The notes: generated by a model from the sequence alone, not told the origin. Counted from the stretch's first letter, positions 8,246 to 18,090 are shown. The stretch is 64,000 bases of DNA from Patescibacteria group bacterium (GCA_004322365.1 SCTS01000006.1:1-64000), one strand, 5' to 3'. Numbers and translations are program-made.

Positions 8246-8273
8246 ATGGCAATTGAATAAAATTACTATTTTC

Positions 8274-8798
8274 CTAAATATTTGATAGAAAATTCTTCGC
8301 TTCTTTAGGAGAAGCAAGTTTGATTATTTTAGTTTGGTCTTTCAGTTGAGCGAGAAATTTATTGAGTGAAGCGGTCTCCCCCTTTGTCCAGACTAACTTG
8401 AGAAACTTCCAGCTAAATTTTTCAGGACTACCTTCAAGCTCAGAGCGAGGATTTTTCTTATGCATCCACCACCGCTGTATGTAGCGAAGTGACGCAACGA
8501 GAGGATGATAATCCAAATAAATTATTGACTCAGCACGCTCAAAAACAAAAGAGCGTGCCCCCTTAGCTATGTAGCCTTCAATAATCCACCGAGGCTTGGC
8601 ACTTTCCTCATTAAGCTTTTTAACAGTCTCTTCATCTCCAATATAGTTCCATCCAGGCTTCCACATAATGGCATCCATAAAGACAATTGGCAGATTCACT
8701 TTCGTAGCCAGCCTTCTTGCGAAAACTGATTTGCCTGAGGCACTGACACCAACTACGACAATTTTATTTCTCAGTTCTAAAGGATACAAAGGTAACAC
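8274..8798 (-). CDS. P-loop kinase-like protein (adenylate kinase/FlaR-like)
   Basis: 174 residues. A Walker A motif GVSASGKSVFARRLA near residue 17 is followed by VFMDAIMWKPGW (substrate-site region) and WIIEGY, typical of the small nucleotide-kinase-like proteins annotated as topology modulation or adenylate kinase-related. A basic C-terminal half (RYIQRWWMHKKNPR) contains the lid-like region. The phosphoryl acceptor is unknown. It follows the cupredoxin gene by 8 bases but has no obvious metal link. Confidence 0.78.
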   Translation of the reverse strand: MLPLYPLELRNKIVVVGVSASGKSVFARRLATKVNLPIVFMDAIMWKPGWNYIGDEETVKKLNEESAKPRWIIEGYIAKGARSFVFERAESIIYLDYHPLVASLRYIQRWWMHKKNPRSELEGSPEKFSWKFLKLVWTKGETASLNKFLAQLKDQTKIIKLASPKEAKNFLSNI

Positions 8799-8806
8799 TT
8801 GGATTA

Positions 8807-9205
8807 CTAGCTAACCTCTATTTGAAAGTTATACATCCCCATGCCACATACCCCTTGTATTTTTTCGCCAGACTTAGAAATACCTAAATCAATCACCTCT
8901 TCACCAGTTGGTTGGAGTATCTTTTGGAAACCGACCGAACGGACAACGAGCGATGCAGAACAATCGTAGGTGCCGTCGGTTTTCACTACCAACTTTGTCG
9001 GTAGTCCTCCCTTGATTTGACTGACGCTCGGAGAATAACCACCCTTTGCGGTTATCGTTACGTACTGTACGCCATCTCTAATCTCTACATTCTGAGAATC
9101 CACCACTTCGTCACCTGAAGATGCTGGTCTGTCAGAAACGAAATACAGCATTCCCCCAATGAGTACAAGACTGATGATTACGGATATGAGTATGTTCTTT
9201 TGCAT
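8807..9205 (-). CDS. Membrane-anchored cupredoxin-domain protein
   Basis: 132 residues: an N-terminal membrane anchor (about 4-23) then one cupredoxin-like beta sandwich (about 45-132). The domain has AKGGYSPSVSQIKGG, a Cys in TYDCSASLVV and a C-terminal GVCGMGMYNFQIEV that could supply Cys and Met copper ligands. The strong copper context (HMA-TauE/SafE, DUF305, CopA, CsoR upstream) supports extracytoplasmic copper binding. Whether it stores, relays or oxidises copper cannot be read from the sequence. Confidence 0.85.
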   Translation of the reverse strand: MQKNILISVIISLVLIGGMLYFVSDRPASSGDEVVDSQNVEIRDGVQYVTITAKGGYSPSVSQIKGGLPTKLVVKTDGTYDCSASLVVRSVGFQKILQPTGEEVIDLGISKSGEKIQGVCGMGMYNFQIEVS

Positions 9206-9221
9206 ATATTAACTAGTAAGA

Positions 9222-10229
9222 TTATATGTTAAATAAAGGATCAATAATACCGAGTCCGGCAAGTCCTGCGAGTAGTGCGAATGCTCCAAGGCCAATCACT
9301 AGAACTCCAGCAGATTTGAAAAAGAGCGGGGCGTGCTTTGACCCTGCAAATGAAGCAGAGCCAAAGGACAAAAGCGCGAGCATCGGGAGTGTGCCAAGGG
9401 CAAATGCAGTCATTATTAGAAATCCCGAGAGAAACGAACCGCTTGAGAGCGCAGCAATCTGCATTGTTTGAGTAAACCCACAAGGCAAGAAAAATGTACC
9501 AACACCAATCAAGAACGGGGCTATCGTCTTATGTTCCACCTTGCGGAAGAAACTGAAAAATCCCGAGGGGAGAGCAATCATATTTTTCTCAAATACTCCT
9601 ACGAGATTAAGCCCAAGCAGAATCATCACTGTTGAAGCAATTATTCCCAGTATTGCAGTGAGAGTAAAACTAATTCCGATAGCGCTACCAATGGCACCGA
9701 GCACACCACCGAGTACAGCAAAACTAATAAGCCTGCCTCCGTGGAAAAGCATCATCGGCTTTACGTCACTAACCTTGTCCTGAGAGACTGTTGCGGAAAG
9801 GGAGAGCACTAATCCTCCAACAACCGCAAGACAACTTGAAACAGAAGCGACTAGTCCGATGATAAAACTTGTCACTGGTGTCACGGTCCCACCTAAACCA
9901 AAATTTAGGATTCCTGATTTTTGCACAATGAAAAACAGTGCGAGAAACGCTAGCCCGATGGGCAATGCCAGCCAAATGACTCCACTGTTCTTGTTTTCCT
10001 TTGCTCGCTTCTCTATAGAGAGCTGGTAGCCATTCTGTTTAATTTGCTCGGTCAAAACTTCAGCAAGCATATGCTGCGAATCATCAAGATCGGTATCAAA
10101 AGAAACTGTCTCGTGCTTGAGATCAACTTGTGTATTTTTAATACCAATGTGCTCGTTCAGTGCATCCTCAATAAAGATTTTGCAGGAGGCGCAGTGCGTG
10201 CCGGAAACGTGTAATGTGATAGTTTTCAT
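9222..10229 (-). CDS. HMA domain fused to TauE/SafE-type (DsbD-like) membrane protein
   Basis: 335 residues from the ATG at 10229 (16 residues shorter than the longest frame, so that the HMA domain starts at residue 1). Residues 1-70 form a heavy-metal-associated domain with GTHCASC. The rest has about seven membrane helices, including SSCLAVVGGLVLSLSA and FFLPCGFTQTMQIAALSSG, where paired Cys-Pro elements are typical of the urease-accessory/sulfite-exporter-like group linked to copper handling. It probably receives Cu+ on the HMA domain and moves it or reducing equivalents across the membrane; which is unknown. Confidence 0.87.
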   Translation of the reverse strand: MKTITLHVSGTHCASCKIFIEDALNEHIGIKNTQVDLKHETVSFDTDLDDSQHMLAEVLTEQIKQNGYQLSIEKRAKENKNSGVIWLALPIGLAFLALFFIVQKSGILNFGLGGTVTPVTSFIIGLVASVSSCLAVVGGLVLSLSATVSQDKVSDVKPMMLFHGGRLISFAVLGGVLGAIGSAIGISFTLTAILGIIASTVMILLGLNLVGVFEKNMIALPSGFFSFFRKVEHKTIAPFLIGVGTFFLPCGFTQTMQIAALSSGSFLSGFLIMTAFALGTLPMLALLSFGSASFAGSKHAPLFFKSAGVLVIGLGAFALLAGLAGLGIIDPLFNI

Positions 10230-10251
10230 AATTGATACTATTTCTCTGGAT

Positions 10252-10473
10252 TTATACAATCTCTCCTTTTTTCTCAAGCGTCATGTGATGGAGCGTCGCA
10301 AGTTGAAGCCAAATGGCAATCAATATTCTAATACCAGCATCAATAAAAAGATGGTTCTGATTCAAACCAAAGACCGTTCCGCTTGGACCGGCAATATACG
10401 CCCCGACAAGCGCTACAATTCCCGCTACGCCTACAATGACGCTCACCACATGCAATATTTTTGATATCTTCAT
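10252..10473 (-). CDS. Small two-helix membrane protein
   Basis: 73 residues with two hydrophobic segments (about 6-27 and 42-62) joined by a GPSGTVFGLNQNH loop, and a terminal HHMTLEKKGEIV. No family assigned. It sits between the DUF305 gene and the HMA-TauE/SafE gene with short gaps on the same strand, so it is probably part of the copper operon. Confidence 0.72.
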   Translation of the reverse strand: MKISKILHVVSVIVGVAGIVALVGAYIAGPSGTVFGLNQNHLFIDAGIRILIAIWLQLATLHHMTLEKKGEIV

Positions 10474-10505
10474 ATATTTTTACTTTTAATTAATTTTTAA
10501 TAAGA

Positions 10506-11126
10506 TTATTTGTACCAACTTTCATACCAGCCCTGCATTTGCTGAATCTCTTTGGCTTGAGAGTCAATAATATTTCTTGCGAGCTGTTGCATTTCTGGCT
10601 GTGCAGTTCCAGATTCAAGCATGCGAGCCATCATGATTGCCATTTGATGATGCGGAATCATAGCCTCGATAAATGCCTTGTCGAAATCAGGTGCATTTTT
10701 TAAAGCTTCAATATCCTGTGCACCTCCCATGTGCATGCCGCCCTGTGACATCATTCCGCCAATCATGGCACTGCCTTTTGATACTTCTTTTCCAAACCAA
10801 TCTTTGTACCAGCTTTTCATCTGCTGATTTTCAGATTCTTGTGCGCTTACGATGGCTTGGGCAAGCGTCTTTATTTCAGGTCTTTTTGCTTTCTCGAGCG
10901 CAAGATTTGCCATAGCAATTGCTCCATCATGATGAGATATCATCTGTTCGATGAAGTGTTTATCAATCGAACTCACATTTGCTGACTGAGGGGTTTGATT
11001 TTGGTTGTTTCCCCATGACATCATTCCACCATATCTCATCATGGGAAAGAATATTGCCGCAAAAATGAGACCGATAACAATTCCGCTTACTCCGTACATG
11101 ACGCTATTATTTTGATTGTTGTTCAT
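10506..11126 (-). CDS. Tandem DUF305 protein, membrane anchored
   Basis: 206 residues: one N-terminal membrane helix (about 10-28), a Met-rich patch, then two DUF305/ferritin-like helical repeats. Each repeat has an F(I)EQMISHHDGAIAMA-type or FIEAMIPHHQMAIMMA-type motif. The His-His-x3-Met pattern and Met-rich segment (GGMMSQGGMHMGG) are typical of extracytoplasmic copper-binding proteins such as cyanobacterial CopM. It probably sequesters copper outside the membrane. Confidence 0.92.
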   Translation of the reverse strand: MNNNQNNSVMYGVSGIVIGLIFAAIFFPMMRYGGMMSWGNNQNQTPQSANVSSIDKHFIEQMISHHDGAIAMANLALEKAKRPEIKTLAQAIVSAQESENQQMKSWYKDWFGKEVSKGSAMIGGMMSQGGMHMGGAQDIEALKNAPDFDKAFIEAMIPHHQMAIMMARMLESGTAQPEMQQLARNIIDSQAKEIQQMQGWYESWYK

Positions 11127-11169
11127 AGTTTTGTAGTTACTGTAATAATGACCTTTCTAATAGAAATAG

Positions 11170-12300
11170 TTATGGGGTGCCACCCATATCCTTATTCCAC
11201 ATACTAATACCATTTGGCATTTCACCAATTTTTATTCGAGCAACTTCTTTGTTTGATAGCGCGTCTATTACAGACATATCCTTACTCAACAGGTTTGTTA
11301 CATACACGAACCGTCCAGCTTTATCTACTACGATGCCGTGCGGTCCGTCCCCTGCAGGTATGACCTGATCAACTTTTTTTTGGCCAATATCAATTCGATA
11401 CACTGTATTCCCGATAGGCTGATCAAAGTAGTACCCCTGGTTTACAACATAGAGATATTTTGAATCAGGAGTTGCGTACAATTGGACTGATCCTTTAGCG
11501 TCCTCTGGGAGGTCAATGTATCCTTGTTCTTCTGTCTGCGTCTTAATCCATGCTACTTTTTTTGTGTTGTAAACGGAACCGAAGACATAGTTTCCATCGG
11601 AGGTTACCGCCGTCTGAATTACCGCGCCCGACAGTGGATATTCTAGTACTGAGTAATTTTTAAGGCTGACTTCAGCAATTGCCTTTCCGCCAATCAATGC
11701 AACATATAGTTTTGAATTATCAGGTGAGAGGCGCAGACCGTGAGGTTCACTTTTTTCACCAATAGAAATTGATTTTTCTATTTTTTTGTTGGTTAAGTCA
11801 ATGCTATATAAAATCCCTTTCTCTTGCGACATAACATAGGCGCGGGTGCCCGCATCATTGATGACAACGTGCGCAAGATGCGAGTCTATTTCAATCGGTA
11901 ATGATCCCGTCACAGTGTCAGTCTTCGGATCAATGAAGAATACTTTGTCGTAGAGGTCGTCCGAGACATCTTCATTATTTGATTCACTCTCTCCCATGAC
12001 ACCTCGCTTCACATTAGCGGTGACAAGAACAATTTTTCCATTCGGAGCCACTTGCACATTGTGAGTGGTGTACCCCACAAACTTGCCATTCTGGACTTCG
12101 GAGAGGTCAATTGATTTAATAACCTTACGCGAAGCGGTATCAACGACGCCCACTCTTCCCTCCTCTTCTATCGCGACATACACTTTCTCAGTGTAGTTTT
12201 GAGCACCACCAATGTTGCTTTGAGACGAGAAAAGAAATGCTGCGATGAAAAAGGGTGACAATGCAAGAGCTATGGCTGCTATGAGTGATATTTTTTTCAT
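11170..12300 (-). CDS. YNCE-like/YVTN seven-bladed beta-propeller protein
   Basis: 376 residues with a signal anchor (about 5-27). Blade repeats of the type VYVAIEEEGRVGVVDTASRKVIKSIDL, LYVALIGGKAIAEVSL and VYVTNLLSKDMSVIDALSNKEV identify an extracytoplasmic beta propeller of the surface-layer/cytochrome D1-like superfamily. No heme motif CxxCH is present. It starts 4 bases after the copA stop, so it is cotranscribed with copper export genes. A metal chaperone or structural surface role is possible but unproven. Confidence 0.88.
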   Translation of the reverse strand: MKKISLIAAIALALSPFFIAAFLFSSQSNIGGAQNYTEKVYVAIEEEGRVGVVDTASRKVIKSIDLSEVQNGKFVGYTTHNVQVAPNGKIVLVTANVKRGVMGESESNNEDVSDDLYDKVFFIDPKTDTVTGSLPIEIDSHLAHVVINDAGTRAYVMSQEKGILYSIDLTNKKIEKSISIGEKSEPHGLRLSPDNSKLYVALIGGKAIAEVSLKNYSVLEYPLSGAVIQTAVTSDGNYVFGSVYNTKKVAWIKTQTEEQGYIDLPEDAKGSVQLYATPDSKYLYVVNQGYYFDQPIGNTVYRIDIGQKKVDQVIPAGDGPHGIVVDKAGRFVYVTNLLSKDMSVIDALSNKEVARIKIGEMPNGISMWNKDMGGTP

Positions 12301-12304
12301 ACCG

Positions 12305-14599
12305 TTATAGTTTCTTTACTTTTAGACGGAGTGAGTTCGTGACCACCGAAACACTCGACATAGCCATCGCAAATCCCGCAAAGACAGGCGACAACAACCA
12401 ACCAAAGAACGGAAAGAATATTCCGCTCGCCAGTGGTATGCCAACGATGTTGTATATAAATGCCCAGAACAAATTTTGTTTGATTCCGCGCATTGTTAAC
12501 TTTGAGAGGCGAATCGCTTTCACTATTTTAGAAACATCTCCATGAAGAAGCGTAATCCCCGCGCTTTCAATGGCCACGTCTGTTCCTGTCGCCATTGCAA
12601 TACCAACGTCAGCTTGCGCGAGCGCTGGCGCGTCATTCACCCCGTCCCCTGCCATTGCGACGACATACCCCTTGCTTTGTAACTCCTTAATTTTTGCCAG
12701 CTTATCAGCAGGCATGACCTCTGCCACAACCTCATCAATACCAACTTGATCGGCAATATAGCGTGCGGTGTTTTTGTTATCACCGGTAAGCATTACCACC
12801 TTAATCCCAAGCTTGTGCAGATTCTTTACCGCCTCAATGGCTTCCGGCTTTATCGCATCCGCAACCATAAACACCCCGAGCAACTTTTCTTTTGTTGCAA
12901 GCAAGACGGGTGTTTTACCTTCAGTGGTTTCTTTTGTTATTGACTCCGTGTCGAAACTGAGCCCTAGGTCTTGTATTAATTTTGTATTACCTGCGAAGTA
13001 TTCAACACCATCAATTAACCCCTTCACTCCTTTGCCTTTGATCGCTTCAAAACCAGTAACAGTAGGAATATCTATTTTTCTTTCTTTGGCGGAGGAAGCA
13101 ATGGCGTGGGCGATTGGATGTTCAGATTTATTTTCAAGTCCTGCCAATACCGAAATAATGTTACTCTCCGATTTCTCTGAAAGATTTTTAATGGATACTA
13201 ACTCAGGCTTCCCTCGAGTGAGGGTACCTGTCTTGTCGACCACGACAGTAGTCACCTTGTGAAGTTTTTCCAAAGTAGCAGCATCTTTCACTAAAATTCC
13301 TTCACGAGCGCCTTTGCCTACTCCCACAATAATCGCAGTGGGCGTAGCGAGCCCCAATGCACATGGACATGCAATTACCAGAATTCCTACGAAAGAAACA
13401 AGTCCGTACGAAAGTGCTTGAGAGAACCCTAGGTACGGTGTACCTATCAAGAGCCATAGGTCGAGAGCAATGACTGCCAATACCAAAACTACTGGGACAA
13501 AAACAGACGAAATTTTGTCAGCCAACGCTTGAATGGGCGCCTTACTTCCTTGAGCGTCTTCAACCATTCTAATAATCTGAGACAGGAAAGTCTGTGACCC
13601 AATTTTTGTTGCTCTAAACGTAAATACGCCTGAGGTGTTAATAGTTCCGGCCACTATCGAATCACCAAATTCTTTCTTCACTGGCATTGGCTCACCAGTA
13701 ACCATAGATTCATCAACAAAAGACTCCCCTTCAGTTATTTCGCCATCAACTGGAATCTTTGCGCCAGGCTTTACGATGATAAACTCGCCTACTTTCACTT
13801 GGTCTATGGGTATTTCTATCTCCTTTCCATCCCGTATGACGAGCGCGGTCTTTGCCTGAAGATTCAATAGCTTTTCAATCGCGTCACCTGTTTTAATCTT
13901 CGATTTTGCTTCCAGATATTTACCAAGCGTAATGAATGCAATCACCACGATAGTCACGTCGTAATAACTTTGATCAACATTCAAATATGGGCGGAGCGAT
14001 GTCTCGAGAGCCGCTATCATTAAGCTGTATGTGTACGCGGCAAGTGTTCCAATCCCTATAAGGGTGTCCATATTTGCTTTGCCATAGCGAATGAAGCGAT
14101 ACACACCAAGAAGATACGGTTTACCGACTACAAAAAGCACATACGTTGCAAATGCCGGTAATAGGTGATGAAAAAATTCAGACCAAACATAGGGCATCGC
14201 CGAAATGATTTTAAATTGGGCGAGAATGTCCCACCCCATGATGAAAGCGGCAAAAATGGCAATGGGAATTGCTGAGAGTACCTTTATACGCATATCTGCA
14301 ACCTCCGCTAACTTTTCCTTCTTTGTTTGATTGAGCCCGAGGTGTGCGGCATGATCTTCCGGAGACATACCCATTTCTAGAGCCGTAGCAGGGATATCTA
14401 GAGAATATCCGAGAGGCTCAATATGTTTTGATAGTTCGTGTGCGTTCGTTTTAGCGGGGTCAAAAGAGACCTTCGCTTTTTCAGTCCCATAGTTTACTTC
14501 TGCAGAATGCACGCCTTCAACTTTCTTAAATGTCTTCTCGATAGTCGAGGAGCACGAAGCACAGTGCATTCCTTTAATGTTATACGTTTGTGTTTGCAT
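12305..14599 (-). CDS. copA: Cu(I)-exporting P1B-1-type ATPase
   Basis: 764 residues, full length. Order: one N-terminal HMA domain (GMHCASC), membrane helices, actuator TGE loop (VTGEPMPV), CPC ion-binding motif (CPCALGLATPTAI), phosphorylation DKTGTLT, nucleotide-binding SEHPIAHAI, hinge GDGVNDAPALAQADVGIAM, then YNIVGIPLASG and MAMSSVSVVTNS. The last two motifs supply the Tyr-Asn and Met-Ser ligands diagnostic of Cu(I) transporters. It lies 24 bases downstream of csoR, which with the palindrome at 14905 should control it. Confidence 0.97.
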   Translation of the reverse strand: MQTQTYNIKGMHCASCSSTIEKTFKKVEGVHSAEVNYGTEKAKVSFDPAKTNAHELSKHIEPLGYSLDIPATALEMGMSPEDHAAHLGLNQTKKEKLAEVADMRIKVLSAIPIAIFAAFIMGWDILAQFKIISAMPYVWSEFFHHLLPAFATYVLFVVGKPYLLGVYRFIRYGKANMDTLIGIGTLAAYTYSLMIAALETSLRPYLNVDQSYYDVTIVVIAFITLGKYLEAKSKIKTGDAIEKLLNLQAKTALVIRDGKEIEIPIDQVKVGEFIIVKPGAKIPVDGEITEGESFVDESMVTGEPMPVKKEFGDSIVAGTINTSGVFTFRATKIGSQTFLSQIIRMVEDAQGSKAPIQALADKISSVFVPVVLVLAVIALDLWLLIGTPYLGFSQALSYGLVSFVGILVIACPCALGLATPTAIIVGVGKGAREGILVKDAATLEKLHKVTTVVVDKTGTLTRGKPELVSIKNLSEKSESNIISVLAGLENKSEHPIAHAIASSAKERKIDIPTVTGFEAIKGKGVKGLIDGVEYFAGNTKLIQDLGLSFDTESITKETTEGKTPVLLATKEKLLGVFMVADAIKPEAIEAVKNLHKLGIKVVMLTGDNKNTARYIADQVGIDEVVAEVMPADKLAKIKELQSKGYVVAMAGDGVNDAPALAQADVGIAMATGTDVAIESAGITLLHGDVSKIVKAIRLSKLTMRGIKQNLFWAFIYNIVGIPLASGIFFPFFGWLLSPVFAGFAMAMSSVSVVTNSLRLKVKKL

Positions 14600-14623
14600 A
14601 TTACTTGTAGTGAGTCTGTCGAA

Positions 14624-14899
14624 CTATTTCCTCTTTAATTTATACACCTTGAGAATTTCTTCTTTTGCCTTGTCTATTTTGCCTGACTTCACTTGATTTA
14701 AGATGCAGCCACCAAGATGATTCTCGAGGAGAAGATCTTCAACATTCGAAAGCCCCTGTTTTACTGCAGATGTCTGGGTAATTACATCAATGCAATAGAT
14801 ATCACTCTCAACCATCTTTTGAAGCCCTCGAACTTGACCTTCTAAAAGTTTGAGTCGGCGAATGACTTTCGCTTTACTAGTATCATCCATGTATTTCAT
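14624..14899 (-). CDS. csoR: CsoR-family copper-sensing repressor
   Basis: 91 residues from the ATG at 14899, six bases before the operator; a longer frame to 14941 would run through the operator. The all-helical fold is recognisable (KAKVIRRLKLLEGQVRGLQKMV). Copper ligands Cys in IYCIDV and His/Cys in ENHLGGC match the C-H-C triad of Mycobacterium CsoR. Copper binding releases it from DNA. The perfect operator upstream and copA downstream make this a self-contained copper-responsive unit. Confidence 0.95.
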   Translation of the reverse strand: MKYMDDTSKAKVIRRLKLLEGQVRGLQKMVESDIYCIDVITQTSAVKQGLSNVEDLLLENHLGGCILNQVKSGKIDKAKEEILKVYKLKRK

Positions 14900-14904
14900 A
14901 CAAA

Positions 14905-14932
14905 CAAGTATACCCCCTAGGGGGTATACTTG
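14905..14932. promoter_or_regulatory. CsoR operator
   Basis: A perfect 28-base palindrome with half-site CAAGTATACCCCCT. The GTATACCCCCT/AGGGGGTATAC core matches the G-tract palindromes bound by CsoR proteins. It lies directly upstream of the csoR start and should repress the csoR-copA operon. Confidence 0.93.
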
Positions 14933-14940
14933 CAAGTCCA

Positions 14941-14966
14941 CATACCCACATTTGAGTGTGGGTATG
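14941..14966 (-). terminator. Stem-loop just after the RND pump gene
   Basis: CATACCCACA (14941-14950) and its perfect complement (14957-14966) flank a 6-base loop, ending at the base before the RND stop codon. There is no U-tract, so it may terminate weakly, protect the transcript end, or act with the CsoR operator eight bases away, whose CCCAC/GTGGG style it partly echoes. Confidence 0.5.
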
Positions 14967-17900
14967 TTACTGATCTGCCACTTTCTGAAATTTCTTCAGA
15001 ATATTCTCAAGCTTCGGCATATCGTGATGCCTGAAGTGATAGAACACTGATGGTGTGAAGATGAGTGACACTATCGTTGAGCTGATAAGTCCTCCAAAAA
15101 TCACAACCGCGAGTGGGTGTAGAAGCTCTTTGCCTGGCTCTTCTGCTCCGATAAGAAGTGGTACAAGCGCGAGCGCGGTGACAAGTGAGGTCATAAGAAC
15201 GGGAACGACACGGTCAAGTGTTGCCTTAAGAACTATCTCCTTCGTTACTCCGTCTCTACTCTCTTTACCTACTAAGTTGAGCGTGTGACTAATAAGGATG
15301 ATTCCGTTTCTCGATACGATACCCGCGAGCGATATGAATCCAACGAGGTGTGCGAGATTTATTTCGCCTCCAGTAACCCACACTGCAACCATGCCGCCGA
15401 ATATGGCTGACGGAATATTGAGCATTATCTGGAGCGCAATTGGAATTGACTTGAAGGTCTGATACAGAACCCAAAGAATAAGCAGAAGTCCTACCGCAAA
15501 GAGAATACCGAGTCGCTGGCTGTTTTCTTTCTGACTCTTATAAGTACCTTCATACGAGATGGACTGTCCCTGTGGTAGTTTTTCTTTGTCCATTGTTTGC
15601 TTAACCACCTCAACAGCACCAACAATATTTCCACCTTCATAGTTAGCGCTCACCACAAGAACGCGTTTCCCGCCTTCATGACTAAATTTATTTCGCCCAG
15701 CATCAAGGCGGAGTTCCGCTACATTGCCGAGAGACTCTACTCCATCAAAAGGAAGCGAGAGATCTCGTATGCCGTCACTGTTGCCACGCCATGAAGGGTC
15801 ATACCGAAGAACGACATCAGTACGAGCGGCACCTTCTTGAATCTGACCAATTTTGACTCCAAGAAGACCTTCTTCAAGTTCTTCTGCAACTTCGCCACTC
15901 GATACGCCGTAGTCTGCTAGCCGATTGCGGTCTGGGTAAATACGAAGTTCCGGAAGAAGCACTTCTTTTTGTACTTGTGGATTTTTTACCCCTTCTTGTT
16001 TTGCGAGCTCTGCACGAATCATATCTCCTGTCTGCTTAAGCTCGGATAGATTGTCTCCATACACTTTAACCACTATAGGAGCACGAACTCCGGATAGTAG
16101 TTCTTCAACACGGTGAGTTATTGGCTGACCTATCGAGAAGTCTGCACCAGGGAATCTATCGACTACTTTCTGTATTTCGGCGAATAGTTTTTCGCGTTCA
16201 CCTTCAAGGCCTTGCTCGAAGGTTACCTGGATCTCGCTCGTGTTTGCTCCACTGTCGTGAGGATCTGCACCCGCACGACCAGTAATGTGTCCTGCGCGTG
16301 CGACACCATCTATTTTTCCTATCTCTTTTTCGACACGAGATGCAAAAGCATTTGACGTTCCAAGATCTGTCCCGACAGGCATAACCACAGAGATAGTTGC
16401 GGAACCTTCATTGAACGGTGGTATGCCTTCCTTACCTGCAAGCATATACATACCAACAGTGATGAGTATTCCAACGCCTGTGGCCATCATAAGTGGGCGC
16501 ACATGATCAATGCCCCACATAATGACAGGGGTCATTTTTGTTTTTATGAAGCGCACGAATTTCGTATCACCTTCATGTCCTGTTAGATGTTTTGGTGTGA
16601 GCAATAATGCGCACAGCGCGGGGGTTATGGTCACTGACACCACGAGTGACGCGAGCAGTGCAATTAGGTATGCACTTCCAAGAGACGCCAAAAGACGACC
16701 TTCAACTCCCGGAATAAAGAATACGGGCAAGAACACTATCACCACGAGAACAGTCGCAACGACAATCGAACTCAGAACTTCGCGAGTGCCCTCATACACA
16801 ACAGACTGTATTGACTCTGTTGATCCTGATGCTTTCCATTCTCTAAGTCTTCTGAAAACATTCTCAACGCCCACGATGGCATTGTCGACCAACTCACCGA
16901 CTGCAACCGCAATGCCACCTAAAGTCATCACGTTCACAGAGAATCCCAGCAACTTGAAGACAATCAAGGTGACGAGAATGCTGAATGGAATAGATACAAG
17001 AGTGATGAAAGTCACCCTTCGATGCATCAAAAACAGCGCGAGAATAATAGCGACCACAACAACACCTTCGAGGAGCGCTTTGTAGACGTTATTAAGCCCC
17101 GCATCAATAAACCATTCTTGACGAAACAAGTCGTTCTGTAAGGTCACTCCTTCAGGAAGGGATTGCTTGATACCGTTTAATGCATCATCGACGGAAGCCG
17201 TTACCGCGAGTGTCTCCGCTTCCGGCTGTTTTGCAATACGAAGAATGACTCCGGGCTTGCCATCTATAGTTGCACTGCCACGCACTGGACTCACACCAGA
17301 AACTACTGTTCCGATGTCTGCGAGACGTACACCACGGCCATTCCATGTCGTAATGCCAATTTCTTCGATTTCGGCCATGTCTTGGGGAGAAACAAGAATG
17401 CGAAGTGGGTATTCCTTACCACCCTGCACCAAAAGTCCGCCACTCTTGTTCGTGATTGCAGAGCCAAGCTTCTCTTCAACATCAGAGATTTTGAGACCGT
17501 AGCGTCGCATCGCCTCGGGATTAAGATTGACCTGCCACTCCTTCACATCACCGCCAAGTACGATAATATCGCTCACACCTGGGACGCGCAGAAGCGCTGG
17601 TCGCACTGTCCAATCGGCAAGTGTGCGCAACTCTTTACTGTCGGATGTTTCGTCACTCGAGGTAAGTCCAACCCACATAATCTCGCCCATGATGGAGCTC
17701 ACTGGGCCGAGTACGGGGCGAACATTTGGCGGAAGATCAAGACGTGAAATCCGCTCTTGAATGATTTGTCGATTACGATATATATCTGACCCCCAATCAA
17801 ACTCCGCTTGCACAATGGCGAGTCCAAACGATGCGGTTCCGCGCACGCGTGTGACACCTGGTGCGCCAGCAACCGCATTTTCAACTTGAGAGAGAATTAA

Positions 17901-18089
17901 ACGCTCAACCTCTTCAGGCGCAAACCCCTCAGCTTCGGTAAATACCGCGACCGTTGGTTTGTTAATGTCTGGAAGCACGTCGACTTTCATAGTCACGAAG
18001 CTCCACGTTCCAAGTAGAATGAGCGCGACAAATACTGCCACAGTCCGCCACTGATGTTTGAGAGAAAGTGAAATAATACGATTCAACAT
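14967..18089 (-). CDS. Heavy-metal efflux RND permease (CusA/CzcA family)
   Basis: 1040 residues from ATG 18089 (starting 1 base after the adaptor stop). Twelve helices and two large extracytoplasmic porter loops are evident, with the HME-RND TM4 motif VAVGELVDNAIVGVENVFRRL. At the position matching E. coli CusA Met672 (RIDMLSTG) this protein reads RVEELLSG, closer to CzcA-type pumps, so the substrate may be divalent rather than Cu(I). It is proton-driven. No outer-membrane channel gene is visible. Context is a copper island. Confidence 0.93.
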   Translation of the reverse strand: MLNRIISLSLKHQWRTVAVFVALILLGTWSFVTMKVDVLPDINKPTVAVFTEAEGFAPEEVERLILSQVENAVAGAPGVTRVRGTASFGLAIVQAEFDWGSDIYRNRQIIQERISRLDLPPNVRPVLGPVSSIMGEIMWVGLTSSDETSDSKELRTLADWTVRPALLRVPGVSDIIVLGGDVKEWQVNLNPEAMRRYGLKISDVEEKLGSAITNKSGGLLVQGGKEYPLRILVSPQDMAEIEEIGITTWNGRGVRLADIGTVVSGVSPVRGSATIDGKPGVILRIAKQPEAETLAVTASVDDALNGIKQSLPEGVTLQNDLFRQEWFIDAGLNNVYKALLEGVVVVAIILALFLMHRRVTFITLVSIPFSILVTLIVFKLLGFSVNVMTLGGIAVAVGELVDNAIVGVENVFRRLREWKASGSTESIQSVVYEGTREVLSSIVVATVLVVIVFLPVFFIPGVEGRLLASLGSAYLIALLASLVVSVTITPALCALLLTPKHLTGHEGDTKFVRFIKTKMTPVIMWGIDHVRPLMMATGVGILITVGMYMLAGKEGIPPFNEGSATISVVMPVGTDLGTSNAFASRVEKEIGKIDGVARAGHITGRAGADPHDSGANTSEIQVTFEQGLEGEREKLFAEIQKVVDRFPGADFSIGQPITHRVEELLSGVRAPIVVKVYGDNLSELKQTGDMIRAELAKQEGVKNPQVQKEVLLPELRIYPDRNRLADYGVSSGEVAEELEEGLLGVKIGQIQEGAARTDVVLRYDPSWRGNSDGIRDLSLPFDGVESLGNVAELRLDAGRNKFSHEGGKRVLVVSANYEGGNIVGAVEVVKQTMDKEKLPQGQSISYEGTYKSQKENSQRLGILFAVGLLLILWVLYQTFKSIPIALQIMLNIPSAIFGGMVAVWVTGGEINLAHLVGFISLAGIVSRNGIILISHTLNLVGKESRDGVTKEIVLKATLDRVVPVLMTSLVTALALVPLLIGAEEPGKELLHPLAVVIFGGLISSTIVSLIFTPSVFYHFRHHDMPKLENILKKFQKVADQ

Positions 18090-18090
18090 A

